Shown: positions 1-8,639 of the stretch, piece after piece
Numbering within the stretch: the stretch's first letter is position 1
Layout: every line of letters begins with the position of its first letter
Origin: Saccharicrinis sp963665705
Lineage (GTDB): Bacteria > Bacteroidota > Bacteroidia > Bacteroidales > Marinilabiliaceae
DNA: 64,000 nt
Direction: 5' to 3'
Assembly (NCBI GenBank): GCA_963665705.1
Contig: OY762448.1
Coordinates: 5,766,001-5,830,000 of the forward strand
Made by a program: the position numbers and the translations under genes
Notes under the pieces: model-generated
Databases searched by the model: none
What the model was told of the DNA's origin: nothing
What the model saw: only the letters and a program-made list of their open reading frames with translations

Positions 1-165
1 CTGTAAAAAAGGCTTTTGTATTTTTCTTCGTTGAGGAGTTGTTAATCCATAAAACTCAAATAGGTTTTTGAGATACTTCTTTTGTTTAATGGCATTTTCT
101 GAGTTGCTATTTACTGAAAATTCAGTTTCCAGAATGTTGATGTATTTATTAATTGTTTGATTCAT
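1..165 (-). CDS. DNA alkylation repair protein, N-terminal part only
   Basis: An ATG at 165 on the minus strand opens 55 codons without a stop to the window edge, so only the N-terminus is present. The translation contains a lysine-rich helix followed by FEFYGLTTPQRRKIQKPFL, which resembles the start of the AlkD/AlkC-like HEAT-repeat family (PF08713). These proteins remove bulky or positively charged alkylated purines from DNA. The catalytic region lies outside the window, so activity cannot be judged. The gene is divergent from the secreted propeller gene at 264. The family call rests on this short stretch only. Confidence 0.6.
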   Translation of the reverse strand, partial: MNQTINKYINILETEFSVNSNSENAIKQKKYLKNLFEFYGLTTPQRRKIQKPFLQ

Positions 166-217
166 GTTCGTTTGTATGTCTTTATGTCTTGTGCCGTTAA
201 ACATATAAAATATAAGT

Positions 218-245
218 TTTGTATTTAATAAAATAGTTATTTTTG
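218..245 (+). promoter_or_regulatory. Candidate Bacteroidota promoter
   Basis: TTTG (218-221), 16 nt, then TATTTTTG (238-245) matches the Bacteroidota -33/-7 pattern with a slightly short spacer. Transcription would begin near 251-253. That places the TTG at 243 inside the promoter and favours the ATG at 264 as the start of the following gene. Confidence 0.45.
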
Positions 246-263
246 TTTTCAAAAATAACTTTC

Positions 264-2294
264 ATGCTTAAAACCTTACTCTTGAGAAAATTTCTACTTA
301 TTATTTTAAGTACATTTTTATCTTTTCCATTATTCTCACAATATGCTACCGGATTTAAAGGCCTTTGGTATGGACTAGGTCAATATAGTACATATGGAGA
401 TAAATATTCAGGAGGATTGGGTACTTATACTGCAAAACACCTTCCGTTAGCTATTTATTCGCCAGAATGTAATAAAACATTTTTTACTTACGGTGGAACT
501 ACAGAATACACCGAAAATCATTTGCTAATAATGGTTTCTTATTATGATCATTTAACCAATGAATTGGCACAACCTTTAATTTTAGTGGATAAAGAAGGTG
601 TTGTTGATGCTCATGATAATTCTACGATTCAAATTGATTCAGATGGCTATTTATGGATTTTTGTGAGTGGAAGATATAGTGAACGAAATGGTTATATATA
701 TAGAAGTGATGAGCCTTATAGTATTGAAAGCTTTTCAGAAGTATTGAATAAACCATTTAATTATCCACAGCCTAAGTATATCGAAGGAAAAGGTTTTGTC
801 TTTCTTTTTACAAATATGGGTGATGGAAGGGAATTGTATTCTCAACATAGCTCAGATGGTTATAACTGGAGCTCTGTAAATCATCTTGTGGATTTTAGGG
901 GGCATTATCAAGTTTCTGCAAATACAGATGAAATTGTTGGGTTTGCTTATAATTGGCATAAGGATGGGAGTGTTGATAAAAGAACAAATCTGTACTATAT
1001 GCAGAGTACCGACTTGGGTGAAACATGGAATACAATAACAGGAGATCAGTTATCAACACCATTAACTTCTTCGTCAAATGCTTCATTGATCAAAGATTAT
1101 GTATCGTTAGGACTTAATGTATATTTAAAAGATATGGATTTCGATAAAAATGGTTATCCAATAATTTTATATATCACTTCTCCTCAATATCAGACTGGAC
1201 CATCAGATCCTGTGCGTGAATGGCGATTGGCAAGATGGACTGGTACGGAATGGGCCTTTACCTATGTTGCAGATGCCAATCATAATTATGATATGGGAAG
1301 TCTTTACCTTGAGGATAATATTTATCGGATTGTAGCTCCAACAGAATTTGGACCGCAAGAATGGGGTACCGGAGGTGAAATGGCTATTTGGGAAAGTACT
1401 GATGAGGGAGCTACTTGGGAGAAGACTAAAGATATTACCTATGGTAGTGCCAGAAATCATTCTTATGCCCGAAGGCCATTATATTGTAATGATGATTTTT
1501 ATGCATTATGGTCAGATGGTAATACAGATGCACTTTCTCGTTGCTATCTTTATTATTCAACTAAAGATGGAGATGTTTATCAAATGCCTTATGATTTTAA
1601 TGGAGATATGGCAAGTGGTATTCCTTTTAGTGATATTATTGAAATTTATCCTCAAATTGTTACAGCTCCTGCTTTATCACAAGGATATCCTGCAGTTAAA
1701 GCTATTGACGATCAAATAGGAGGATCCTCTTATTGGAGATCAACTATTTTTCCAAAATCAATTGTGATTGATTATGGTGAAGAAAAATATTTTAGTTCAT
1801 CCAAATTATATCCTGAAGGTGGCCGATCATACAATTATACTATTGAGTTATCTACAACCAAAGATTTTTCTGGTGAGCTTATTGTTGATAAAAGGGCGAA
1901 TTCTGACGATGGTGCGTATTATGTAGACGAATTTGAAAGCACCTTGGCAAGGTATGCTAAATTAACTATTACAGGACAAAATGATGTTACTGACCGTGTT
2001 ATTCAGATAGCTGAATTTATGCTTGTATCTGATGATGTATCAAATGGTAGTGATATGAATTTTACTGATTTTAGAGCTTATCCAAATCCGGTAACTAATG
2101 GACTTCTAAAATTGGAAGGAATTGACCCTGGGGCAGTAATTGAAGTGTGGACCTTAAACGGAAGAAAAATTTATAATGCTAATGTATTATCTCAAAATGC
2201 AACAATTGATTGTAGTAACTTTCCTAAAGGTGTAGTTGTTGTTAATGTAGTGTCTCAAACAAATAAAAAAGCTGTTAAAGTGATAATCAAATAA
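264..2294 (+). CDS. Secreted BNR/sialidase-like beta-propeller protein with T9SS sorting domain
   Basis: Predicted exported protein of 676 aa. It starts with a hydrophobic signal peptide ending near PLFSQ. The bulk resembles the BNR_4 repeat family: an early GFKGLWYGLG motif, AHDNSTIQID, several propeller-like blades and RNHSYARRPLY. A discoidin-like (F5/8 type C-like) segment probably follows around residues 460-590, and the last ~75 residues (FRAYPNPV ... KAVKVIIK) are a typical type A C-terminal signal for the type IX secretion system. BNR_4 proteins include polysaccharide-active enzymes; a glycan role on the cell surface or outside the cell is likely but the substrate is unknown. An upstream TTG at 243 is possible but lies in the apparent promoter. 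The gene is single, bounded by a strong terminator. Confidence 0.75.
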   Translation: MLKTLLLRKFLLIILSTFLSFPLFSQYATGFKGLWYGLGQYSTYGDKYSGGLGTYTAKHLPLAIYSPECNKTFFTYGGTTEYTENHLLIMVSYYDHLTNELAQPLILVDKEGVVDAHDNSTIQIDSDGYLWIFVSGRYSERNGYIYRSDEPYSIESFSEVLNKPFNYPQPKYIEGKGFVFLFTNMGDGRELYSQHSSDGYNWSSVNHLVDFRGHYQVSANTDEIVGFAYNWHKDGSVDKRTNLYYMQSTDLGETWNTITGDQLSTPLTSSSNASLIKDYVSLGLNVYLKDMDFDKNGYPIILYITSPQYQTGPSDPVREWRLARWTGTEWAFTYVADANHNYDMGSLYLEDNIYRIVAPTEFGPQEWGTGGEMAIWESTDEGATWEKTKDITYGSARNHSYARRPLYCNDDFYALWSDGNTDALSRCYLYYSTKDGDVYQMPYDFNGDMASGIPFSDIIEIYPQIVTAPALSQGYPAVKAIDDQIGGSSYWRSTIFPKSIVIDYGEEKYFSSSKLYPEGGRSYNYTIELSTTKDFSGELIVDKRANSDDGAYYVDEFESTLARYAKLTITGQNDVTDRVIQIAEFMLVSDDVSNGSDMNFTDFRAYPNPVTNGLLKLEGIDPGAVIEVWTLNGRKIYNANVLSQNATIDCSNFPKGVVVVNVVSQTNKKAVKVIIK

Positions 2295-2674
2295 TAAATA
2301 ATAATTATATAACAAGAAAGTCCCATTGTTAATACTTTAAGCAATGGGACTTTCTTGTTATTATTGAAAAATTTATTCTTTGTTTTCTATAGATTAAGAG
2401 GTGTATAAAATGAAAAGTCCTTTATTGAAAATGCTGAAGAAATTGAGACGATTTATCTTAAGCCTTAAATTTTAAAAATGTATTTAAACACTGATATATA
2501 CTATGTAAAAGTTAAAAAGAGGATCATATTTAAAATGGTGATTTTGTAAAATATCTCTTTAATTTAATTTAAATATCTGATTAATAAGGTTGAAAATTTA
2601 TTATATTTAGAACACCTTAAATCTCAGAATCAGAATTTTAATCACAATAAATCAATCAAATTAATCTACTTATT
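2295..2674. other. 380-bp intergenic region
   Basis: Beyond the hairpin at 2311-2359 the stretch is AT-rich with no recognisable RNA. A 21-codon open frame (2410-2475, plus strand) encodes a very basic peptide and is discussed as a finding. A weak -7-like TATATTTA lies near 2600, upstream of the pyrophosphatase gene, but no convincing -33 partner is visible. Confidence 0.5.
2311..2359 (+). terminator. Strong hairpin terminator
   Basis: A perfect 18-bp inverted repeat (2311-2328 / 2342-2359) with a 13-nt loop lies 17 nt after the stop of the propeller gene. The right arm ends in TTTCTTGTT, so the T tract is interrupted. Confidence 0.75.
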
Positions 2675-4957
2675 ATGGTATCACAATTATTTTGGATCAT
2701 ACCAGTTGCTTCTTTTACAGCTCTGGTGTTCGCTTGGTTTTTCTTTAAAAGTATGATGAAAAATCCTGAAGGTACTGACCGAATGAAAGAAATTGCTCAA
2801 CATGTTAGAGATGGAGCAATGGCTTATTTAACACGGCAGTATAAAGTAGTAGGGATGGTATTTGTTATACTCTTGGTTATTTTAACAATACTTGCTTATA
2901 TGGGTGTTCAAAATCCATTTGTACCAATCGCATTTCTTACAGGAGGTTTCTTCTCCGGACTTTGTGGGTTCCTTGGAATGAAAACAGCCACTTATGCTTC
3001 TGCCCGTACAACTCAGGGTGCTTCTGAATCATTAAATAAAGGACTTAAAGTAGCCTTTCGTTCGGGTGCTGTAATGGGACTCGTAGTTGTAGGTTTTGGT
3101 CTTCTTGATATTTCACTTTGGTATATACTTTTAACAAAAGTTATTTATACTACTGAACATATGGCCACAGGGTTATCATTTTTAGGTCTTGATTTTGTGC
3201 ATGCTGGTATGGATGAGTCACAAAAATTAATGGAAGTTACTGCCACTATGTTGACATTCGGTATGGGAGCATCTACTCAAGCTTTATTTGCCCGTGTTGG
3301 AGGTGGTATTTATACCAAAGCTGCGGATGTGGGTGCTGACTTAGTTGGAAAAGTAGAGGCTGGAATTCCGGAGGATGATCCTCGAAATCCTGCAACCATA
3401 GCCGACAATGTTGGAGATAATGTTGGAGATGTTGCTGGTATGGGTGCAGACTTATATGAGTCGTATTGTGGTTCTATTCTTGCAACAGCAGCTCTTGGGG
3501 CAGCTTTAACAGCTAGTAATGGAGAAGATTTATCAGGTAAAGTAATAGCGCCAATGCTTGTTGCTGCCATCGGTATTGTACTTTCTATTGTAGGTATTTT
3601 TATGGTTCGAACTAAAGAAGATGCTACTGCAAAAAGTCTTTTAAATTCATTATTAATCGGAACAGGGGGTAGTTCACTCCTAATATTAGCCGCTATTGCC
3701 GGAATGGCAGCCTTAGACTGGATTTCATGGGGTATTTTTGGATCTGTTGTTTCAGGTTTAATAGCCGGAGTAATTATAGGTCAGGCAACTGAATATTATA
3801 CATCAGATGGATATAACCCAACTAAAGGAATTGCTAAGCAAGCGCAGCAAGGTCCTGCAACTACAATTATCGATGGAGTAGCTGTAGGTATGTATTCAAC
3901 CTGGGTTCCTGTTATCACTATTGTAGCTGGTATTATTGGTGCATTTGGTTTTGCAGGTGGATTTGATAGTTTTGCTGAGGGTGTTTATGGTATTGGTTTT
4001 GCCGCTGTAGGTATGCTTTCAACTTTAGGTATTACTTTAGCAACTGATGCTTTTGGTCCTATTGCAGATAATGCCGGAGGTAATGCTGAAATGAGTGAAT
4101 TACCAAAAGAAGTTCGCGAAAGAACAGATGCATTAGATATGCTTGGAAATACCACTGCCGCAACAGGAAAAGGATTTGCTATTGGCTCGGCAGCCCTAAC
4201 AGCTATGGCTTTAATGGCCGCTTATATGGAAGAAGTAAAAATCTGGTTGAAAAGAGCATTGGTTGATGGAGATACTGTGTTGCAAAATTCAATACAGTTT
4301 GTTTTGGATTCTTCTCAGGATGTTGTAGAAGGAGCAAAAGGAGTAGTTATATCAGAAGCTTCTCTTAAAGATTTCTCTACTTTCTATGATTTATCTTTGT
4401 TTAATCCAATGTTATTAGCCGGTTTGTTTATAGGAGCTATGATGGCCTTTGTATTTTGTGCAATGACCATGAAAGCTGTTGGTCGAGCAGCTGGTTCTAT
4501 GGTTGATGAAGTTCGTAGGCAGTTTAGAGAAATACCTGGTATCCTTGAAGGAACAGGAACCCCTGAATATGCAAAATGTGTAGCCATCTCAACTAAAGGT
4601 GCTCAACGCGAAATGTTATTGCCGTCACTATTAGCTATAATTGTACCAATTGTAGTTGGTATTGTATTTGGCGTTGCTGGCGTTGTAGGCTTATTAATGG
4701 GAGGCTTAACAACTGGTTTTACCTTGGCAATTTTCTTAAACAATGCCGGGGGTGCCTGGGATAATGCTAAAAAATATATTGAAAAAGGTAACTATGGTGG
4801 TAAGGGTAGTGATGCTCATAAAGCCGGAGTTGTTGGAGATACTGTTGGAGATCCGTTTAAAGATACGTCTGGTCCATCATTAAATATTTTAATAAAGTTA
4901 ATGACTATGGTAAGTGTTGTTATGAGTGGTCTTACAGTGGCATTTGCCATCTTTTAA
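2675..4957 (+). CDS. hppA: Membrane-bound ion-translocating pyrophosphatase
   Basis: Integral membrane pyrophosphatase of 760 aa that couples hydrolysis of cytoplasmic PPi to export of Na+ and/or H+. The PPi/Mg2+ site is clear: PEDDPRNPATIADNVGDNVGD near residues 232-251 and GDTVGDPFKDTSGPSLNI near the C-terminus. Many hydrophobic segments fit the 16-helix fold. In GNTTAATGKG (residues 491-500) alanine occupies the place where K+-independent enzymes carry lysine, so K+ dependence is expected. K+-dependent bacterial enzymes are often Na+ pumps, and Bacteroides has a dual Na+/H+ type. The exact ion cannot be settled by eye. It stands alone, followed by a weak hairpin. Confidence 0.95.
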   Translation: MVSQLFWIIPVASFTALVFAWFFFKSMMKNPEGTDRMKEIAQHVRDGAMAYLTRQYKVVGMVFVILLVILTILAYMGVQNPFVPIAFLTGGFFSGLCGFLGMKTATYASARTTQGASESLNKGLKVAFRSGAVMGLVVVGFGLLDISLWYILLTKVIYTTEHMATGLSFLGLDFVHAGMDESQKLMEVTATMLTFGMGASTQALFARVGGGIYTKAADVGADLVGKVEAGIPEDDPRNPATIADNVGDNVGDVAGMGADLYESYCGSILATAALGAALTASNGEDLSGKVIAPMLVAAIGIVLSIVGIFMVRTKEDATAKSLLNSLLIGTGGSSLLILAAIAGMAALDWISWGIFGSVVSGLIAGVIIGQATEYYTSDGYNPTKGIAKQAQQGPATTIIDGVAVGMYSTWVPVITIVAGIIGAFGFAGGFDSFAEGVYGIGFAAVGMLSTLGITLATDAFGPIADNAGGNAEMSELPKEVRERTDALDMLGNTTAATGKGFAIGSAALTAMALMAAYMEEVKIWLKRALVDGDTVLQNSIQFVLDSSQDVVEGAKGVVISEASLKDFSTFYDLSLFNPMLLAGLFIGAMMAFVFCAMTMKAVGRAAGSMVDEVRRQFREIPGILEGTGTPEYAKCVAISTKGAQREMLLPSLLAIIVPIVVGIVFGVAGVVGLLMGGLTTGFTLAIFLNNAGGAWDNAKKYIEKGNYGGKGSDAHKAGVVGDTVGDPFKDTSGPSLNILIKLMTMVSVVMSGLTVAFAIF

Positions 4958-4988
4958 TGTAGAAGGTTAAATTAAAAATAATTACATT

Positions 4989-5013
4989 AAGGCTCGAATT
5001 TATTTCGGGCCTT
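4989..5013 (+). terminator. Weak hairpin after hppA
   Basis: A 10-bp stem (4989-4998 / 5004-5013, one T-G pair) with a 5-nt loop lies between hppA and the next gene. It lacks a good T tract, so read-through is plausible. Confidence 0.45.
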
Positions 5014-5026
5014 ATTAGTTTATATT

Positions 5027-5971
5027 ATGGATATACCAAAATTTTCAGATATTGAGGATGCCTATCTTCGAATAGAAAACTACATTCACTTCACTCCTGT
5101 TCTATCGAGTTCTGCAATAAATAAAATTGCAGGATGCCATATTGCTTTTAAGTGTGAGAATTTTCAGAAGGTGGGCGCATTTAAATACCGAGGGGCATGC
5201 AATGCCGTCTTTTCTCTTTCAGATGATGTGGCATCCAAAGGTGTTGGAACGCACTCTTCTGGTAATCATGCTGCAGCATTGGCTTTGGCTGCTCAAAACA
5301 GAGGCATAAATGCTTATATTGTAATGCCAGAGAATGCACCTGAAATTAAAAAGAAAGCTGTTAAAGGGTATGGCGGTAATATTACTTTTTGCACACCAAC
5401 ATTACAAGCCCGTGAAGATACCTTAAGCGAAGTGCTGCTAAAAACCGGAGCAACCATGGTGCACCCCTATAATCAAAAGGCAATTATTGCAGGTCAGGGA
5501 ACTTGTGCTCTTGAATTTCTTCAGCAGCAAAATGATCTGGATGTTATTATAACTCCGGTTGGAGGTGGAGGGCTACTTAGTGGCACTAGTATTGCTGCAA
5601 AATATTTAAATCCTGAAATAGAAGTGATTGGTGCTGAACCTGAGGGTGCTGATGATGCTTATCGATCTTTTCAAAATCAAGCATTAATCCCTGTTTGTAC
5701 TACCAATACAATTGCAGATGGTTTGTTAACATCACTTGGTGAGTTGACCTTTAAAGTGATCATGAAAAATGTTGATGACATTTATACTGCTTCCGATAAA
5801 GAAATTATTGAAGCCATGAGGTTAATATGGGAGCGAATGAAAATAATTGTAGAGCCTTCTTCAGCGGTTGCTCTTGCTATTATTCTTAAAAATAAAGAGT
5901 TGTTTAAAAATAAAAAAGTTGGAGTGATATTAAGTGGAGGAAATGTTGACCTGGAAAAACTTCCTTTTTAA
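5027..5971 (+). CDS. PLP-dependent threonine/serine dehydratase-like enzyme
   Basis: Fold type II PLP enzyme of 314 aa. The Schiff-base lysine is K53 in GAFKYRG, SSGNH (77-81) is the substrate/cofactor loop, and GGGGLLSG (from 179) is the phosphate-binding loop. These fit threonine/serine ammonia-lyases and serine racemases, which turn threonine into 2-oxobutyrate plus ammonia or interconvert or eliminate serine. The protein ends after the catalytic domain, with no ACT regulatory domain, so it is not the isoleucine-feedback-regulated biosynthetic form. The choice between threonine dehydratase (TdcB-like) and serine racemase is open. It lies 69 bp after hppA on the same strand; the next gene is convergent. 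Confidence 0.85.
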   Translation: MDIPKFSDIEDAYLRIENYIHFTPVLSSSAINKIAGCHIAFKCENFQKVGAFKYRGACNAVFSLSDDVASKGVGTHSSGNHAAALALAAQNRGINAYIVMPENAPEIKKKAVKGYGGNITFCTPTLQAREDTLSEVLLKTGATMVHPYNQKAIIAGQGTCALEFLQQQNDLDVIITPVGGGGLLSGTSIAAKYLNPEIEVIGAEPEGADDAYRSFQNQALIPVCTTNTIADGLLTSLGELTFKVIMKNVDDIYTASDKEIIEAMRLIWERMKIIVEPSSAVALAIILKNKELFKNKKVGVILSGGNVDLEKLPF

Positions 5972-5986
5972 TATAGTGGATATTCA

Positions 5987-7450
5987 TTAAAGTAGAGGGC
6001 TTAACAATCTGGCTAACGATTCTTTTGCCTTCTGTTTTAAAGGTCGTTGTCTCCATTCTGTTAGAATGACTCTTTGGCTGTCTGCAAAATCATCAACAAA
6101 AGTTTGTTTTACCTCCTTTGCAAATTCTTCATCATAAATAAAAGAAGTGACTTCAAAGTTCTGTTCAAAACTCCTGAAGTCTAAATTTGCAGAGCCTATT
6201 GAAGATACAACATCATCCGAAACAATTACTTTGCTGTGAATAAATCCTTTTTCATAAAAGTATATTTTCACGTTTGAAAGCATCAATTCTTTTAAATAGG
6301 ACATTGTACACAAGTTAGTAATGTATGCATCCGATTTTTCAGGTATTAGTATTCGTACATCTACACCGCCCATAGCTGCAGTTTTTAAAGCCATTAAAAT
6401 ACTTTCGTTGGGCATTAAATAAGGAGTTGCCAGATATACATATTTTTTTGCAGTAGTAATAATCTTAAAAAAGCCCATCATTATGCTAGGCCAATCTGTA
6501 TCCGGACCACTTGGTGTAATTTGTACCAATTTATTTCCCAAAGGTTCTTTAATTGGAAAATATTTATGATCAGCTAATTCTTTCTGACTTACAAAATACC
6601 AGTCTAATGAAAAGATATACTGCAGACTGTTTACAGCATCTCCCTCTACTTTTATATGTGTGTCGCGCCAAATACCATAAGATGGTCCACCGTGAATATA
6701 TCTATCAGCAACATTAATGCCTCCTAAAAAGCCAACAAAACCATCTATAACAACAATTTTTCTATGGTTTCTGTAATTTACTTTACTTGTAAAAATAGGA
6801 AAGCGCACCTCCAAAAATGAATATATTTCAATTCCTTTTGAACGCATTTCTTTAAAATACTTACTTTTTAATTCCCAGGAACCTACATCATCAACTATCA
6901 TTCTTACTTTTACACCTTCACTTGCTTTTTGAATCAGGATGTCTTTTATTGTGCTTCCTATTTTGTCTTGAGAGAATATATAGTATTGAATATGAATAAA
7001 GCTTTTGGCTTTTTTAAGTTCCTCTATCAGGCTATCAAATTTTTCCTGACCATTATTTAATAAGGTAACTTTATTTCCATATGTAATAACAGATTCGCTG
7101 TTGTTTAGCTGTAACTGGATAACGCGTTCCATTTCCTTAATAAGATCGTCTGATTGCCATTCGCGTTCGCTTAGTGCTTTTGTTTGAGCGTGAGCTATAT
7201 TACTAATGTATTCGTGATTTTTTAGGCCCTTGCGGTTAATAATTTTTTCTTTCCTAAAGTTTTGACCGAAAAAAACATATAAGACAATACCTAAGCCTGG
7301 TAATAATAGTAATACCAAAATCCATGATAATGATTTTAATGGATTTCTGTTTTCTAATATCATTACACCAATAACCATTAGCATGGAAATAAAATGTGCA
7401 GATAATAAAAGTGTATAAATTATTGATTCGAGGTTTTCACTCCACCACAT
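5987..7450 (-). CDS. cls: Cardiolipin synthase (phospholipase D family)
   Basis: A 487-aa protein with two N-terminal membrane helices (about residues 10-31 and 42-61) and two phospholipase D catalytic motifs: HRKIVVID at 229-236 and HSKVIVSD at 405-412, each followed by the expected glycine/asparagine-rich strand (GFLGG; SIGSAN). This layout is that of bacterial ClsA-type cardiolipin synthases, which join two phosphatidylglycerol molecules into cardiolipin plus glycerol at the inner membrane. The length is normal. It is downstream of ribD on the same strand, 46 bp away, and the gap contains a small palindrome. Confidence 0.93.
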   Translation of the reverse strand: MWWSENLESIIYTLLLSAHFISMLMVIGVMILENRNPLKSLSWILVLLLLPGLGIVLYVFFGQNFRKEKIINRKGLKNHEYISNIAHAQTKALSEREWQSDDLIKEMERVIQLQLNNSESVITYGNKVTLLNNGQEKFDSLIEELKKAKSFIHIQYYIFSQDKIGSTIKDILIQKASEGVKVRMIVDDVGSWELKSKYFKEMRSKGIEIYSFLEVRFPIFTSKVNYRNHRKIVVIDGFVGFLGGINVADRYIHGGPSYGIWRDTHIKVEGDAVNSLQYIFSLDWYFVSQKELADHKYFPIKEPLGNKLVQITPSGPDTDWPSIMMGFFKIITTAKKYVYLATPYLMPNESILMALKTAAMGGVDVRILIPEKSDAYITNLCTMSYLKELMLSNVKIYFYEKGFIHSKVIVSDDVVSSIGSANLDFRSFEQNFEVTSFIYDEEFAKEVKQTFVDDFADSQRVILTEWRQRPLKQKAKESLARLLSPLL

Positions 7451-7463
7451 AGGCCTGTGTTGA

Positions 7464-7480
7464 TTAACTTATTAAGTTAA
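7464..7480. repeat. 17-nt palindrome between ribD and cls
   Basis: TTAACTTA-T-TAAGTTAA is a perfect 8-1-8 palindrome, 13 nt upstream of the cls start. It could be a small operator, but AT-rich palindromes of this size also arise by chance. Confidence 0.35.
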
Positions 7481-7496
7481 AATTAGAATTTATTTA

Positions 7497-8549
7497 TTAT
7501 ATGGCATTATGATTTCTGTAAAAAAATAATCTGCTATTTCCAATTATCTCTTCCGCTATTGGAGTACAATTAATTTTAGGGGCAAAAGTTCCTTTCTTAA
7601 ACCATTTGTCACCAATAAACTGTCTTGCTTCATCCCAGTAATTTGAGTTTATATATAATTGTAGAATTTCTTTGCCTCCTTCAATTATGATTGACTGTAT
7701 GTTTTGTTTGTATAAATAGTTGTTAATTTGAGGAATGATGTCCTCCTTAAAAGATATATTACAATAATCAATATTCTTCTTGTTGTTTTGTTTTTTGCTA
7801 GTAAAAACAATTGTTTTGATAGAGTTATCAAGTATGTTATGTGTTTCAGGAACGCGTCCGGTTCTATCAATTAAAATTCTGACAGGATCATCACCGTCCC
7901 ATTCTCGTACATTTAATGAGGGATTGTCTTTTATTGTAGTAGTAGGTCCAACTAAAATACTTTGCTCTTGACGACGCCATTTATGAACCAATTTCTTTGC
8001 TAATGTATTTGTAATCCAGGTTGGTTGTCCAAAATCTACTTTTTCTCTATCTATATCGATTAAACCATCTTCTGTTTCAGCCCATTTTAGTATTATATAT
8101 GGTCGTTTTTTCTCATGAAATGTAAAAAAACGTTTGTTTAACTCTCTGCTTTCTTTTTCCAGAATACCAACAATTACTTCAGTTCCGGCCTCTTGTAAAA
8201 TTTTAATTCCTTTACCTGAAACTTCAGAAAACGTATCAGTACAACCAATTACTACTTTAGGAATATTCATCTCCTTTATAAGTAATGAACAAGGTGGCGT
8301 TTTGCCAAAGTGGGCACATGGTTCAAGATTTACATACAAAGTAGAATCTTTCAGTAACTCTTTATCTTTTACTGAATTTATAGCGTTTACTTCTGCATGA
8401 GGTTCTCCTGCTTTATGGTGGAATCCTTCGCCTATAATTTTGTTATTATGAACAATTACAGAACCAACCATTGGGTTTGAATAAGTATTACCTAGCCCAT
8501 TTTGCGCTATTTCAATACAACGCTGCATATATATTTGATGGTCATTCAT
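7497..8549 (-). CDS. ribD: Riboflavin biosynthesis deaminase/reductase
   Basis: Bifunctional enzyme of 350 aa for the second and third steps of riboflavin synthesis: deamination of the diaminopyrimidine intermediate, then NADPH-dependent reduction of the ribosyl side chain. The N-terminal zinc deaminase shows HAE at 51-53 and PCAHFGKTPPC at 77-87. The reductase domain follows from about residue 145 (KWAETEDGLI, ILVGPTT, IIIEGG). Length is normal. It is divergent from prmC with 90 bp between starts. No FMN riboswitch is evident in that gap, and other rib genes are not nearby. Confidence 0.95.
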   Translation of the reverse strand: MNDHQIYMQRCIEIAQNGLGNTYSNPMVGSVIVHNNKIIGEGFHHKAGEPHAEVNAINSVKDKELLKDSTLYVNLEPCAHFGKTPPCSLLIKEMNIPKVVIGCTDTFSEVSGKGIKILQEAGTEVIVGILEKESRELNKRFFTFHEKKRPYIILKWAETEDGLIDIDREKVDFGQPTWITNTLAKKLVHKWRRQEQSILVGPTTTIKDNPSLNVREWDGDDPVRILIDRTGRVPETHNILDNSIKTIVFTSKKQNNKKNIDYCNISFKEDIIPQINNYLYKQNIQSIIIEGGKEILQLYINSNYWDEARQFIGDKWFKKGTFAPKINCTPIAEEIIGNSRLFFYRNHNAI

Positions 8550-8613
8550 ATATTCAAAATATATTTAGGATGTTGTTCCTATTGTTATCGTAGTTATAAA
8601 ACACAAAAATGGT

Positions 8614-8621
8614 TATTTTTG
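8614..8621 (+). promoter_or_regulatory. Candidate -7 box of prmC
   Basis: TATTTTTG followed by CGGCACAAC matches the Bacteroidota -7 box, 18 nt before the ATG at 8640. No TTTG is found at the expected -33 distance. Confidence 0.4.
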
Positions 8622-8639
8622 CGGCACAACAAAAATATT

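Noticed and set aside
1348..1719. 123-codon frame inside the propeller gene
   Set aside because: It is another frame of a clearly coding gene, rich in Met/Ile/Leu as expected of a shadow frame.
8502..8639. N-terminal extension of prmC
   Set aside because: It overlaps ribD, spans the putative promoter and has no family resemblance; ATG 8640 gives the normal start.
8550..8639. FMN riboswitch before ribD
   Set aside because: The 90-bp gap lacks the conserved RFN-element segments and is AT-rich.
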